From NCBI RefSeq assembly GCF_003148825.1, contig NZ_QGGZ01000003.1:124001-188000 (forward strand): DNA of 64,000 bases, in the 5' to 3' direction. This document shows positions 1-7,185 of this stretch, piece by piece. The notes beneath the pieces are model-generated. The model was not told where the DNA came from. It saw only the letters and a program-made list of their open reading frames with translations, and searched no databases. Position 1 is the stretch's first letter. Each line of letters starts with the position of its first letter. The translations under genes were made by a program, and so were the position numbers. The DNA comes from Streptomyces sp. CG 926. Lineage in GTDB: Bacteria; Actinomycetota; Actinomycetes; Streptomycetales; Streptomycetaceae.

Positions 1-262
1 GGTGCAGTGCGCTTCCGCGGTGGACCGTACCGAGCTGGTGGCGTTGCTCCGGGCGTTGCCCGAGGTCGTGGTCCACGACCCCGGTGGCCCGACCCCCGCG
101 GCGCTGGGCGACCCGGACCAGCTCCACGTGGGGCGGATCCGGGTCTCGACCACCGCCCCCGACGCCTTCTGGGTGTGGCTGGCCACCGACAACCTCCGGG
201 TGGGCGGCGCGCTGGACGCCGTACGGATAGTGGAGGAACTGCTGGCTCGGGGCGCGTTGTGA
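1..262 (+). CDS. asd: Aspartate-semialdehyde dehydrogenase, C-terminal fragment (5' end outside window)
   Basis: Only the last 86 or so residues are visible; the reading frame is open at the left edge, so the start lies outside the window. The tail carries the pattern VGRIR, then a short linker, WVWLATDNLRVGGALDAV and a final helix. This is how aspartate-semialdehyde dehydrogenases end (VGRIR...VxxDNLRxGAALNAVQIAELL). The family reduces beta-aspartyl phosphate with NADPH in lysine, threonine and methionine synthesis. The catalytic cysteine and NADP-binding parts are not visible, so activity cannot be judged. The gene converges with the LysR gene that follows. Confidence 0.7.
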   Translation, partial: VQCASAVDRTELVALLRALPEVVVHDPGGPTPAALGDPDQLHVGRIRVSTTAPDAFWVWLATDNLRVGGALDAVRIVEELLARGAL

Positions 263-350
263 GCACGGCCCCGCCGGCCCGCCCGGAGGCGGTGCCGGCA
301 GGGTCGTATGCGGGTGGTCCTCGGCAGCCCCCGACAGCTCTCGGTAGCCC

Positions 351-1256
351 TCAGCAGGCCACGAGCTGCCGGTCCTGCTCCGCGAACCGGACCATCCAGT
401 CGATGAACACCCGCATCTCACGGGTGAGGTGACGCCCGGACCGCCACGCGATCTGGGTGTAGACCTCGAACGGAGCCGTCCAGTCCAGTACGGTCAGCGA
501 CTGCGCCTCGATCTCGGCGGCCACCGCCATCGCGGGCAGCACGCTGACCCCCAGACCGGCCGAGACCCCGCGCTTGATGGACTCGATGTTGCCGAACTGC
601 AGCAGCGGTACGGGCTGCTCGGTGCCGCTGTTGAGCTCCGCCTCGAACATCGCCCCGTACGAGCAGCCCGCCTCCGGCGCCAGGATCGGCACCGCCCGCA
701 GATCACTCGTGGAGACGTCGCGGACGCCCGCCAGGACGTGGCCCGGGGCGGCGACCGCGACCAACGGTTCGCGGCCGAGGACCTCGGTCCTGATCCCGGG
801 ATGGTCGGTCTCGGCCTCCATGAGGAAGCCCAGGTCGAAGGTGCCCTGCCGGAGCGCCTCGCAGGTGTCCCGGCACAGGCTGGGCCGCAGGGCCAGCTGG
901 AGCTGCGGGTAGCGGTGGTGGAAGTACTCGAGGACCGGGGGCATCCGGTAGGACGTGAAGCTCTCCATCGTGCCGATCGTCAGCACCCCCGAAGGCTCGC
1001 CCAGGCCGGTGGTCCGGTCCCGGGCCTCATCGACCAGGGACAGGATCTGCTCGGCGTACGGAACGAGCCGTTCTCCCGCCGGAGTCAGCCGGATCCGTCC
1101 CCGCAGGCGCTCGAAGAGCTCCACCCCCAGCGCCACCTCCAGGCCTTTGACCTGGGCGGTGACGCTGGACTGCGCGTACTTCAGGTCGGCTGCGGCGCGG
1201 GTGAAGCTCAGCAGTGTCGCGACCCGGTGAAACGTGGTGAGCTGCTTCAGATCCAT
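351..1256 (-). CDS. LysR-family transcriptional regulator
   Basis: A 301-residue protein of normal LysR length. The N-terminal 60 residues form the winged helix-turn-helix (MDLKQLTTFHRVA, SFTRAAADL, QSSVTAQVKGLE, GVELFER). Residues 90-300 form the periplasmic-binding-protein-like effector domain, starting near VLTIGTMES. The start ATG is the only good one before the helix-turn-helix. It lies 43 bases downstream of the stop of a small secreted-peptide gene on the same strand, so the two may be cotranscribed. No target or effector can be deduced. It might equally serve the neighbouring asd-like gene or the peptide/regulator module. Confidence 0.88.
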   Translation of the reverse strand: MDLKQLTTFHRVATLLSFTRAAADLKYAQSSVTAQVKGLEVALGVELFERLRGRIRLTPAGERLVPYAEQILSLVDEARDRTTGLGEPSGVLTIGTMESFTSYRMPPVLEYFHHRYPQLQLALRPSLCRDTCEALRQGTFDLGFLMEAETDHPGIRTEVLGREPLVAVAAPGHVLAGVRDVSTSDLRAVPILAPEAGCSYGAMFEAELNSGTEQPVPLLQFGNIESIKRGVSAGLGVSVLPAMAVAAEIEAQSLTVLDWTAPFEVYTQIAWRSGRHLTREMRVFIDWMVRFAEQDRQLVAC

Positions 1257-1299
1257 GCGCTGTCCCGGCGGTGCGCCGTCCCCGTGCTGGTGGAGTCGG

Positions 1300-1464
1300 T
1301 CACTGCCAGCCCATGTCCGTCTTCTGGGCGTCGACCTGCGTGGTGGGCGCGGCGGCGCCCTGCGGTGCTTCCGTGGTGTCGGCCTGCGCGACGGCGGGCG
1401 CCATCAGCACGGCGGTACCGAGAACGACGATCGTGACGGCTTTGCCCATACGAGTGCTCAGCAT
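1300..1464 (-). CDS. Small secreted peptide, 54 aa, ending MGWQ (module 1)
   Basis: Starts at ATG 1464. Residues 1-28 look like a Sec signal peptide: basic LSTRMGK, then the hydrophobic stretch AVTIVVLGTAVLMAP, then AVAQA before DTTEA. Cleavage after AQA would release a 26-residue acidic/polar peptide rich in Thr, Ala and Gln that ends QKTDMGWQ. No cysteines or enzyme motifs are present. It is divergent from the TrmB-like/LuxR regulator at 1639, with 174 bases between the two starts that hold a strong inverted repeat. The same arrangement, again with Trp as the penultimate residue, recurs at 30969-31163. A role as an exported signal is inference. Confidence 0.62.
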   Translation of the reverse strand: MLSTRMGKAVTIVVLGTAVLMAPAVAQADTTEAPQGAAAPTTQVDAQKTDMGWQ

Positions 1465-1548
1465 CAAAAAACATCCCCCTGTGACATGCGTGTTTCTTGC
1501 GGCTCCAGCATCACCACGCGTCACAGACTCGGGAAAGGGGTTTTCGGT

Positions 1549-1578
1549 GGTCGGATTGGGCCCTGACCCAATCTGACC
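1549..1578. promoter_or_regulatory. 12-bp inverted repeat between peptide 1 and regulator 1
   Basis: GGTCGGATTGGG and CCCAATCTGACC are inverted copies matching at 11 of 12 positions, separated by six bases (CCCTGA). The element lies about 60 bases before the regulator start and 85 bases before the peptide start, in their shared intergenic region. The position suits an operator for the adjacent regulator. A terminator is unlikely because no gene ends here. Confidence 0.55.
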
Positions 1579-1638
1579 AGCACGGGCCGAACGAGCCACG
1601 GCGGAGATAATGGTGGCTGCTGACGGATGGGGGGGCCG

Positions 1639-2646
1639 ATGCTCGACGTACTGGGACTGGACGGACCGACCGAAGCCGTTTACCGAGCGATGTTGAGCCA
1701 CCCGCGGGGCGACGCCGAGGAGCTGGCGGAGCTGCTCGGGATCCCCGAGGAAGCCGTGCACGAGGCATGGGACCGGCTGTCCGGCCTCTCGCTCGTGCAG
1801 TACCCCGCCGACGGGCCCGCCGGCGCGTCGGCGGCGCCCCGCGCGGTCAGTCCGGAGGTCGGCCTGGAGTACCTGCTGGCCCGGCGCCAGGCCGCGCTGG
1901 CCCTGGAGAACGAGCGCATCGCGGGCGCCCGCGCCGTGGCCCGACAGCTGATCTCCGAGTACGAGGACCTGCGCCCGGTCGGGGCACCCGTCAGCGTGGA
2001 GCACCTCGCCGACGTCGACGAGGTCCGGACCCGCCTCGCCGTGCTCACCGAGAACGTCCGCACCGAGGTGATGGTCTTCGCCCCCGGTGGGGCGCAGACG
2101 GAGGCGAACATGGCCGCCTCCCGGCCGCTCAACGAGCGGCTGCTCGGCCGGGGCGTCGCCATGCGGACGATCTACCTGGACAGCGTGCGCAACGACCCGG
2201 CCAGCGAGGCGCACGCCAAGTGGCTCACGGAGCTGGGCGGCCAGGTCCGCACGATCTCCGTGCTGCCGCTGCGCATGACCATCGTCGACCGTACGACCGC
2301 CGTCCTGCCCGTGAACAGCGAGGACAGCGGGGAAGGCGCGGTCGCGCTCACCGGCCAGGGCACGCTCACCGCCCTGTGCACGCTCTTCGAGACGGTGTGG
2401 GAGAACGCCCGGCCGCTGGGCCGGGCCCCGCGCCGCGACGAGGCCGAACTGGACCACCAGGAGGCCGCCAGCCTGCGCCTGCTCGCCGAGGGCCACACCG
2501 ACGAGGGGATCGCCAAGCGCCTCGGTGTCTCCCACCGCACGGCCCGCCGCATCGCCACGGTCCTGATGGAACGCCTGGGCGCCCGGAGCCGCTTCGAAGC
2601 GGGCGTCCGAGCGGTCCAGCGCGGCTGGCTCCCCCCGGACGCGTGA
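1639..2646 (+). CDS. TrmB-like/LuxR-type regulator (module 1)
   Basis: A 335-residue protein in three parts. Residues 1-60 (LDVLGLDGPTEAVYRAML, AEELAELLGI) resemble a TrmB-type winged helix. Residues 110-260 hold a phospholipase-D-like/TrmB sensor core with VMVFAPGGAQ and TIYLDSVRND. The last 65 residues are a LuxR helix-turn-helix (SLRLLAEGHTDEGIAKRLG, SHRTARRIATVLMERLGA). I prefer ATG 1639 over the in-frame ATG 1627, because a run of seven G just upstream acts as ribosome site and the paralogue at 31579 begins at the same residue after a similar G-run. It is divergent from a secreted peptide gene. The ligand is unknown; the neighbouring peptide is an attractive but unproven candidate. Confidence 0.82.
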   Translation: MLDVLGLDGPTEAVYRAMLSHPRGDAEELAELLGIPEEAVHEAWDRLSGLSLVQYPADGPAGASAAPRAVSPEVGLEYLLARRQAALALENERIAGARAVARQLISEYEDLRPVGAPVSVEHLADVDEVRTRLAVLTENVRTEVMVFAPGGAQTEANMAASRPLNERLLGRGVAMRTIYLDSVRNDPASEAHAKWLTELGGQVRTISVLPLRMTIVDRTTAVLPVNSEDSGEGAVALTGQGTLTALCTLFETVWENARPLGRAPRRDEAELDHQEAASLRLLAEGHTDEGIAKRLGVSHRTARRIATVLMERLGARSRFEAGVRAVQRGWLPPDA

Positions 2647-2677
2647 CCCGGCCGCGTGACCCGGAGCCGATGACGGG

Positions 2678-2848
2678 CTAGCGCACGCTCAGCGGGCGCT
2701 GGTCCGTCCAGACCTCGTCGATGTGCTCGAGGCACTCCTCCTTGGTGCCGGTCACGCCCGTGTTCCGCCACCCCAGGGGCACTTCGCGCCCTTCCGCCCA
2801 GATCGAGTACTGCTCTTCGCCGTTGACGACAACGGTGAACCGCCCCAC
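2678..2848 (-). CDS. MbtH-like protein, short orphan
   Basis: Fifty-six residues starting at GTG 2848, eight bases after GGAGGTG. It has the hallmark MbtH pattern: [17 protein letters not shown], then [22 protein letters not shown]. MbtH proteins bind and activate adenylation domains of non-ribosomal peptide synthetases. It is shorter than the usual 65-75 residues because the N-terminal NPF segment is missing, although the conserved Trp and Pro residues are present. No adenylation domain is encoded in the window, so any partner must lie elsewhere. It converges with regulator 1, whose stop is 31 bases away. Confidence 0.85.
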   Translation of the reverse strand: MGRFTVVVNGEEQYSIWAEGREVPLGWRNTGVTGTKEECLEHIDEVWTDQRPLSVR

Positions 2849-3006
2849 TGCGCACCTCCACCTACGCGCCGGCCCGACAGCGCGGCGACCTCATCTGCGG
2901 GCCCCAGCCTCATCGGCCCGCCCCGCCACCACAACACCCGTCCCATACCGGCTCCCGAACCGCACAATCGCCCCAGCCGATCGCCGGCGACGTACGCCGC
3001 TCTGAG

Positions 3007-3060
3007 TAGACGCAACGTCTAGTCTAATGTCACGCTCGGACGCAACGCATCGTCCAGTCT
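3007..3060. promoter_or_regulatory. Paired operator-like repeats upstream of the tetR gene
   Basis: TAGACG-CAA-CGTCTA (3007-3021) is a perfect inverted repeat. A second copy, GGACG-CAACGCAT-CGTCC (3038-3055), follows. Both contain GACGCAACG and end in AGTCT, so the element is also a direct repeat of about 30 bases. Such sites are typical for TetR repressors, and a tetR gene starts at 3273. Confidence 0.5.
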
Positions 3061-3061
3061 T

Positions 3062-3154
3062 TTGCCGGAGGTCATCCCGTTCGGCGCGCCGGTCGCGCTG
3101 CTCGCGCTCACGGTGCTGCTGAGCCTCGCCCGCACGCACAAGGGGTCCGCGTGA
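3062..3154 (+). pseudogene. Possible C-terminal remnant of a membrane exporter gene
   Basis: An open stretch of 30 codons ending in TGA reads as one hydrophobic helix (PVALLALTVLLSLA) followed by the basic tail RTHKGSA. This is how many drug-exporter proteins end. It has no start codon context and begins immediately after the operator-like repeats, as if the rest of a TetR-controlled transporter gene had been deleted. It could be chance coding potential in GC-rich DNA. Confidence 0.28.
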
Positions 3155-3272
3155 TCGGCCGGTTGCGACCCCGATCCGGTGTGCCAGAATCGCGGCATTC
3201 GCACGAAACGAGAGGTGGCCGACCATCAGCGCCGCACGGAAGACCGAAGGCCGCCGCGTCCCCTCCCCCGTC

Positions 3273-3851
3273 GTGAGCCGCACGGGTCCGCGGCGCAGTG
3301 AGAGCATCCGCGTCGCGGTGCTGAACGCCGCCGACGACCTGCTGGTGGAGCAGGGTTTCGCCGCGACGACGATCGAGGGCATCGCCACCCGGGCGGGCGT
3401 CGCCAAGCAGACGATCTACCGCTGGTGGAAGTCGAAGGTCGAGATCCTGCTCGACGCCCTGGAGGACGACGCACTCGAAGGGCTGGCATGGGCCGAGCCG
3501 GCCGGTACCCCCGTCGAGGACCTCGTCGCGCACCTGCACCGCGTCGCCGACTTCTTCCAGGAACCGGCGGGCCAGGTGCTCCAGGCCCTGCTCGGCAACG
3601 CGCAACTGGACCAGGACGCCGCCGTCGCGCTGCGCGAGGGATTCCTGCGGGGGCAGCGCGAGCGCGATCTGGTCGGCCTGGGCGCGATCGTCGAACGTCA
3701 CACCGGCGAGGCCCCGGACAGGGAGCACCTCGGCCGCCTGGCCGATCTCCTGCTGGGCCCGATCTACTACCGCGTACTGGTCTTCGGCGCTCCGGCCGAC
3801 AAGGAACTCGGTGAGGCCGCGGCGCACCTCGTACTGGGATCCACGGACTGA
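3273..3851 (+). CDS. TetR/AcrR-family transcriptional regulator
   Basis: A 192-residue protein of usual TetR length. The N-terminal helix-turn-helix is clear at residues 12-58: AVLNAADDLLVEQGF, TIEGIATRAGVAKQTIYRWWKSK. The remaining part is an all-helical ligand domain of the TetR C-terminal 16 type (DREHLGRLADLLLGPIYYRVL). The start is taken as GTG 3273; no better-placed start lies upstream. Repeated operator-like sequences lie about 210-270 bases upstream, together with a possible remnant of an exporter gene. This suggests an original repressor/efflux pair whose transporter has been lost. Any link to the RiPP cluster is unproven. Confidence 0.88.
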   Translation: MSRTGPRRSESIRVAVLNAADDLLVEQGFAATTIEGIATRAGVAKQTIYRWWKSKVEILLDALEDDALEGLAWAEPAGTPVEDLVAHLHRVADFFQEPAGQVLQALLGNAQLDQDAAVALREGFLRGQRERDLVGLGAIVERHTGEAPDREHLGRLADLLLGPIYYRVLVFGAPADKELGEAAAHLVLGSTD

Positions 3852-3880
3852 CCGAGCAGCACCGTGAGGCCGATGCCGAT

Positions 3881-3917
3881 GCCGATGCCGGTGCCCTGCG
3901 CGGGCATCGGCACCGGC
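3881..3917. terminator. Hairpin between convergent tetR and small membrane-protein genes
   Basis: GCCGATGCC (3881-3889) can pair with GGCATCGGC (3903-3911), or GCCGGTGCC (3887-3895) with GGCACCGGC (3909-3917). These are alternative nine-base stems between two gene ends that face each other. There is no T-run, as is common for Streptomyces terminators. Confidence 0.45.
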
Positions 3918-3927
3918 GGATGCGGCA

Positions 3928-4113
3928 TCAGTAGCGCGGCTTGCGCGTGAGGATCAGACCGCCGAGCAGGAACAGCACGCCGATCGCGCCGGCGACGACG
4001 GCGGAGGTCATCTGCGCGGGCTTGCTGCTCGCGTCGAGCACGGCGGTGACCAGCCCGGCGACGCCGCTGATGTAGCAGAAGATCGTGATGAAGATCTTGA
4101 GGTTGGGGTTCAT
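3928..4113 (-). CDS. Small membrane protein of unknown function, 61 aa
   Basis: Starts at ATG 4113 with GAGAGG upstream. It consists mostly of two hydrophobic segments, at residues 5-25 (IFITIFCYISGVAGLVTAVL) and 36-55 (AVVAGAIGVLFLLGGLIL), joined by a short polar loop and ending with a basic tail TRKPRY. No family is recognised. It lies 44 bases downstream of the methyltransferase gene on the same strand and may be the last gene of the P450-methyltransferase operon. It could be a cluster-linked immunity or accessory membrane protein, but that is guesswork. Confidence 0.6.
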   Translation of the reverse strand: MNPNLKIFITIFCYISGVAGLVTAVLDASSKPAQMTSAVVAGAIGVLFLLGGLILTRKPRY

Positions 4114-4157
4114 GGGGGGCCTCTCGTTTCGGTTCGGTTCTTGTCGTGCCGGGCTTG

Positions 4158-4982
4158 TCATGCCGCCGGGCCGGGGGAGGTCCCGGCGGCGATGAGGCCG
4201 AGCAGCATCACCCAGGCGTCGGGGTCGGAGCGGAACCGGTTCCACCGGTCGGCCGCCAGGGAGAGTTCGGCGAAGGACAGCACCCCGGTCGCCAGCAGGG
4301 GTTCGAGGCGTTGCGGCCCGAGATGGGGAGCGAACGCCTCGGTCGGGTGGTCGTCGTTGGTGGTGGCGAACGGGCGCAGTACGACGTCCTCGAAGCCGTC
4401 CGCGCGCAGCATCCGGGTGAGCCGGCGGCCGATCGAACGGTCACCGCCGGCCGCGCGCTGGGCTCCGGCCACCTTGGCGTGGATGCCCGCCATCTCCGGA
4501 TAGGACGGTTCGGCGATGCCCCAGCAGGAGGTGTCCACCTCGGTGACGATCACCCGGCCGCCGGGCCGCAGCACCCGTCGGACCTCGGTGAGCACCTTCG
4601 ACGTGTCCGGCACGTGTTGCAGGACGTAGCGCAGCAGGACGGTGTCGACGCTGCCCGTCTCCAGCGGCAGGTCCGCCGCGTCGGCGACGATCAGCTCGGC
4701 GCCGGTGCCCTCGGCATGGGCGAGCAGGGTTTCGTCGATGTCGACCGCGACGATCCTGAGGCCGGGGAGCGCGGCGCGCAGGCAGCGGGTGACCGCGCCC
4801 GATCCGGCGCCGAGTTCGAGCAGGGTCGAGGACTCGCTGACACCCAGCTCGCGCAGGATGCGCAGCTCTTCGGGGAAGGACAGGGCGGCCTGTGCTTCGA
4901 GGCGGGCCAGCTCGCCGGTCAGACCGCCGGTGGTGGTCCGGGCCGGATCGTACGAACCGCCCTTGAGGGTCGAGGTGTTCAC
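4158..4982 (-). CDS. SAM-dependent methyltransferase (class I)
   Basis: A 274-residue protein from GTG 4982, whose start overlaps the stop of the P450 gene as GTGA, so translation is probably coupled. Motif I is LLELGAGSGAVTRCL near residue 55. The acidic residue binding the ribose is in VAVDIDETLL, and the post-motif region LLRYVLQHVPD and LRPGGRVIVTEVD match the methyltransferase 11/25 group. These enzymes transfer a methyl group from SAM to O, N or C of small molecules. Here the substrate may be the matured peptide or its N-terminus, but this cannot be read from sequence. It is transcribed from the TACGTA-rich divergent promoter shared with the precursor genes. Confidence 0.85.
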   Translation of the reverse strand: MNTSTLKGGSYDPARTTTGGLTGELARLEAQAALSFPEELRILRELGVSESSTLLELGAGSGAVTRCLRAALPGLRIVAVDIDETLLAHAEGTGAELIVADAADLPLETGSVDTVLLRYVLQHVPDTSKVLTEVRRVLRPGGRVIVTEVDTSCWGIAEPSYPEMAGIHAKVAGAQRAAGGDRSIGRRLTRMLRADGFEDVVLRPFATTNDDHPTEAFAPHLGPQRLEPLLATGVLSFAELSLAADRWNRFRSDPDAWVMLLGLIAAGTSPGPAA

Positions 4983-6310
4983 CGGGTCCTCACCATCATG
5001 CTCATGCCGTGCCGGGGGCGCAGGGTGACCAGCGCTTCCGGCTCGACGGGGAAGTCCTCGACGAGTTCGCACGCGACGGACTGCGTCAGCATGGCCAGGA
5101 CGAGGGTCGCCTCGACCATCGCGAAGTGCTGGCCGATGCAGATCCGGTCGCCGCCGCCGAAGGGCATGTAGAGGTGGCTGGGGAGGTCGGCGTCGATGAA
5201 GCGGTCGGGGACGAACTCCTCCGGCGCCTCCCAGTGGTCGGGATGACGGTGCAACACCCACTGGCTGATGCAGATCAGGGTGCCCGGCGCGACGTCGTAG
5301 CCGCCGATGACGTCGGGACCGGTCGCCCGCCGGGAGGTGAGCCACACCGGCGGGTAGAGGCGCATGGCCTCCTTGATCGCCCGCTGACAGACGGGCAGGT
5401 CCACCAGGTCGGCGGCGGTCGGGGTACGCCCCTTCAGCACCCGGTCCACCTCCTCGCGGACCCGCGCGGCCTCGGCCGGGTTGCGGTCGAGCAGGTAGAG
5501 CGTCCAGGTCAGCGACTTCGCGGTGGTCTCGTGACCGGCCATGATGATCGTCAGTACCTGGTCGCGCAGATCGGCGTCGGAGACCTGGCGGTCGGCACTC
5601 ATCATCGCGTCCAGCAGATTGGTGCTGCCGGTGGCGGCGCCGGTGGCCCGGCGGGAGGCGATGAGGGTACGGGTCACGGCGTCCAGGAAGGCGCGCGCCG
5701 AGGCGAATCCCTGCCGACGCAGCGCGGTGTCCGTCGGATCGGGGTCCTCGGCCGGTACGTAGTGGCCGATGTAGCGGTTCACCGCGTCCACCGCGCGACC
5801 GAAGCCCTCGCCGATTCCGTCGATGTCGGCGCCCAGGATCGCCCGGGTGATGATGCCCAGGGTCAGGGCCGTCAGATGGTGGTCGACGGCGATCGGTCCG
5901 GCGCCGTCCAGCGCCGGGCGCCAGCGCTCCAGCATGTTCGCGGTGGCGTCGGTGACGATCCCGTCGAACGTCCTTACCGCGCTGGGCCGGAAGGCGGGCG
6001 CGCACATCCGGCGCTGCTTCGCCCACTCCTCGCCGTCGCTGGTCAGCAGCCCGTTGCCGAGCAGGGGACGCAGCATGTGGTCGTCGGGAGTGTTCTCCTT
6101 GGTGTAGTTGGCGCCGTTCTCCTTGAGTACGTAGCGCGCCAACTCCGGCCGGTTGAGCAGGTAGACGGTGTCGCCGTCGGCGCGGTGGCAGGTGATGTCG
6201 CCGTACTCATGCGCGAGCCCGGTGACGAAGGCCAGCGGATCGTTGCGCATCTCCTGCATGTCGGCCGGGCCTTCGGGGCCGGGGGGCAGGACCAGGGTCC
6301 GTGCGGGCAT
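4979..6310 (-). CDS. Cytochrome P450, tailoring enzyme 1
   Basis: A 443-residue protein from ATG 6310, ten bases after GGAGGTGA. All P450 landmarks are present: I-helix AGHETT, ExxR in KEAMRLYPP, and the heme loop FGGGDRICIGQHFA with its cysteine ligand. The proline-rich N-terminus (LPPGPEG) and overall layout resemble the bacterial class with eukaryotic-like helices (CYP102/CYP4-like) rather than the short CYP105 type. P450s insert oxygen or couple aromatic rings using two electrons from a redox partner; no ferredoxin gene is seen nearby. It is the first gene of a leftward operon with the methyltransferase and is likely to act on the polyazole peptide. Confidence 0.93.
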   Translation of the reverse strand: MPARTLVLPPGPEGPADMQEMRNDPLAFVTGLAHEYGDITCHRADGDTVYLLNRPELARYVLKENGANYTKENTPDDHMLRPLLGNGLLTSDGEEWAKQRRMCAPAFRPSAVRTFDGIVTDATANMLERWRPALDGAGPIAVDHHLTALTLGIITRAILGADIDGIGEGFGRAVDAVNRYIGHYVPAEDPDPTDTALRRQGFASARAFLDAVTRTLIASRRATGAATGSTNLLDAMMSADRQVSDADLRDQVLTIIMAGHETTAKSLTWTLYLLDRNPAEAARVREEVDRVLKGRTPTAADLVDLPVCQRAIKEAMRLYPPVWLTSRRATGPDVIGGYDVAPGTLICISQWVLHRHPDHWEAPEEFVPDRFIDADLPSHLYMPFGGGDRICIGQHFAMVEATLVLAMLTQSVACELVEDFPVEPEALVTLRPRHGMSMMVRTR

Positions 6311-6345
6311 GGTGGCGGTCACCTCCGTGGTGTGGCCGTCGGTCG

Positions 6346-6443
6346 AATGCGTACACCGAATGCGTACGCAGAATTCTGAATACGTAGCAGAGGGCACCCG
6401 ATACGTAATCGGAATACGTACACCTAGGGTCGGCAATACGTAT
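6346..6443. promoter_or_regulatory. Array of TACGTA-centred sites in the P450/precursor divergent promoter
   Basis: Six related motifs lie in 98 bases: ATGCGTACAC (6347-6356), palindrome TGCGTACGCA (6361-6370), AATACGTA (6379-6386), ATACGTAA (6401-6408), AATACGTA (6413-6420) and palindrome ATACGTAT (6436-6443). The TACGTA centres are 21, 13 and 22 bases apart. The 309-base gap 6311-6619 separates the leftward P450 operon from the rightward precursor operon. The same motif recurs upstream of the YcaO gene. This is probably the binding site of the cluster's own regulator. Confidence 0.68.
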
Positions 6444-6619
6444 CGATTCGCATGTCCAAGGGGTTCTGCGGGGCGCAATCTATCGCACTGTTCTGGGGCG
6501 CTCAATACTTACCGATGCACGCCGAAGATTAAGTCTTGGCGGGGTCTTTCCCGCATGCCAAGCTTCGTTTTGTCGCCGGCACAACACGGTGCTCGGCGGT
6601 ACTCGAAGGAGGAGTCCAC

Positions 6620-6988
6620 ATGTCGCTGGACCCGCAGCAGCGCGCTGAATTCGTCAACGCGTACACCAAGACGCTCATCACCGCCTGGTCGAGCGAGGAG
6701 TACGTGGCCCGCCTCAACTCGGAGCCGCGTGCCGCGCTGGCCGAGTCCGGTCTGAACGTCCCCGAGGGCGCCGAGATCGTCATCGTCCGCACCCTCCCGG
6801 ACGGCAAGCAGGACGGCAACCTGGACGTCCAGGTTTCCTTCTGGGAGCAGGGCCTGGCCACCGGCCGCTTCGAGTTCCACATCCCGGAGACCCCGGTCGT
6901 GGACACCGCCGAGCTCAGCGAGGGCGACCTGTCCGACGTCGCCGCCGGTGGCAACTACTGCTGCTGCCCCTGCTCCTGCTGCACCTGA
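6620..6988 (+). CDS. RiPP precursor A: NHLP leader with core CCCPCSCCT
   Basis: A 122-residue precursor from ATG 6620, six bases after AAGGAGGAG. Residues 1-95 match the nitrile-hydratase alpha-subunit-like leader (QQRAEFVNAYTKTLI, SEPRAALAESGL, NLDVQVSFWEQG, RFEFHIPE). These leaders are folded domains that recruit maturation enzymes. The last residues are AAGG-NYCCCPCSCCT, so cleavage after the double glycine (residue 111) would free an 11-residue core with six cysteines, one serine and one threonine. That gives up to six thiazol(in)es plus possible oxazoles. Precursor B lies 198 bases downstream and shares the final nine residues. Confidence 0.93.
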   Translation: MSLDPQQRAEFVNAYTKTLITAWSSEEYVARLNSEPRAALAESGLNVPEGAEIVIVRTLPDGKQDGNLDVQVSFWEQGLATGRFEFHIPETPVVDTAELSEGDLSDVAAGGNYCCCPCSCCT

Positions 6989-7050
6989 TCCGCGGCTGCG
7001 GAGAGCTCGAAAAGGTTCGCGGCTCCGCAGGATGACGGAACCGGTGCTGT

Positions 7051-7088
7051 GCGCGGGCCCTCGGTCGGACAAGGCCGAGGCCCCGCGC
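7051..7088 (+). terminator. Strong hairpin between the two precursor genes
   Basis: GCGCGGGCCCTCGG (7051-7064) pairs with CCGAGGCCCCGCGC (7075-7088) at 13 of 14 positions around a ten-base loop. It lies 62 bases after precursor A and 97 bases before precursor B. It may be a partial terminator or an mRNA-stabilising element that lets precursor A be made in excess. No T-run follows. Confidence 0.5.
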
Positions 7089-7185
7089 AGCCGGCTCCCG
7101 CCACAGCATTCGGATCCTGTTCTCGGTGCCCCCCGTGCGTCCCCCGTGTACGGGGTGCCTGGAATACATAGAAAGAGAAACCAGC

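Noticed and set aside
4158..6026. One 622-residue protein covering the methyltransferase and most of the P450 region
   Set aside because: Only the last 274 residues look like a protein; the rest is the shadow frame of the P450 gene, and a GTG start in a GTGA overlap fits the methyltransferase.
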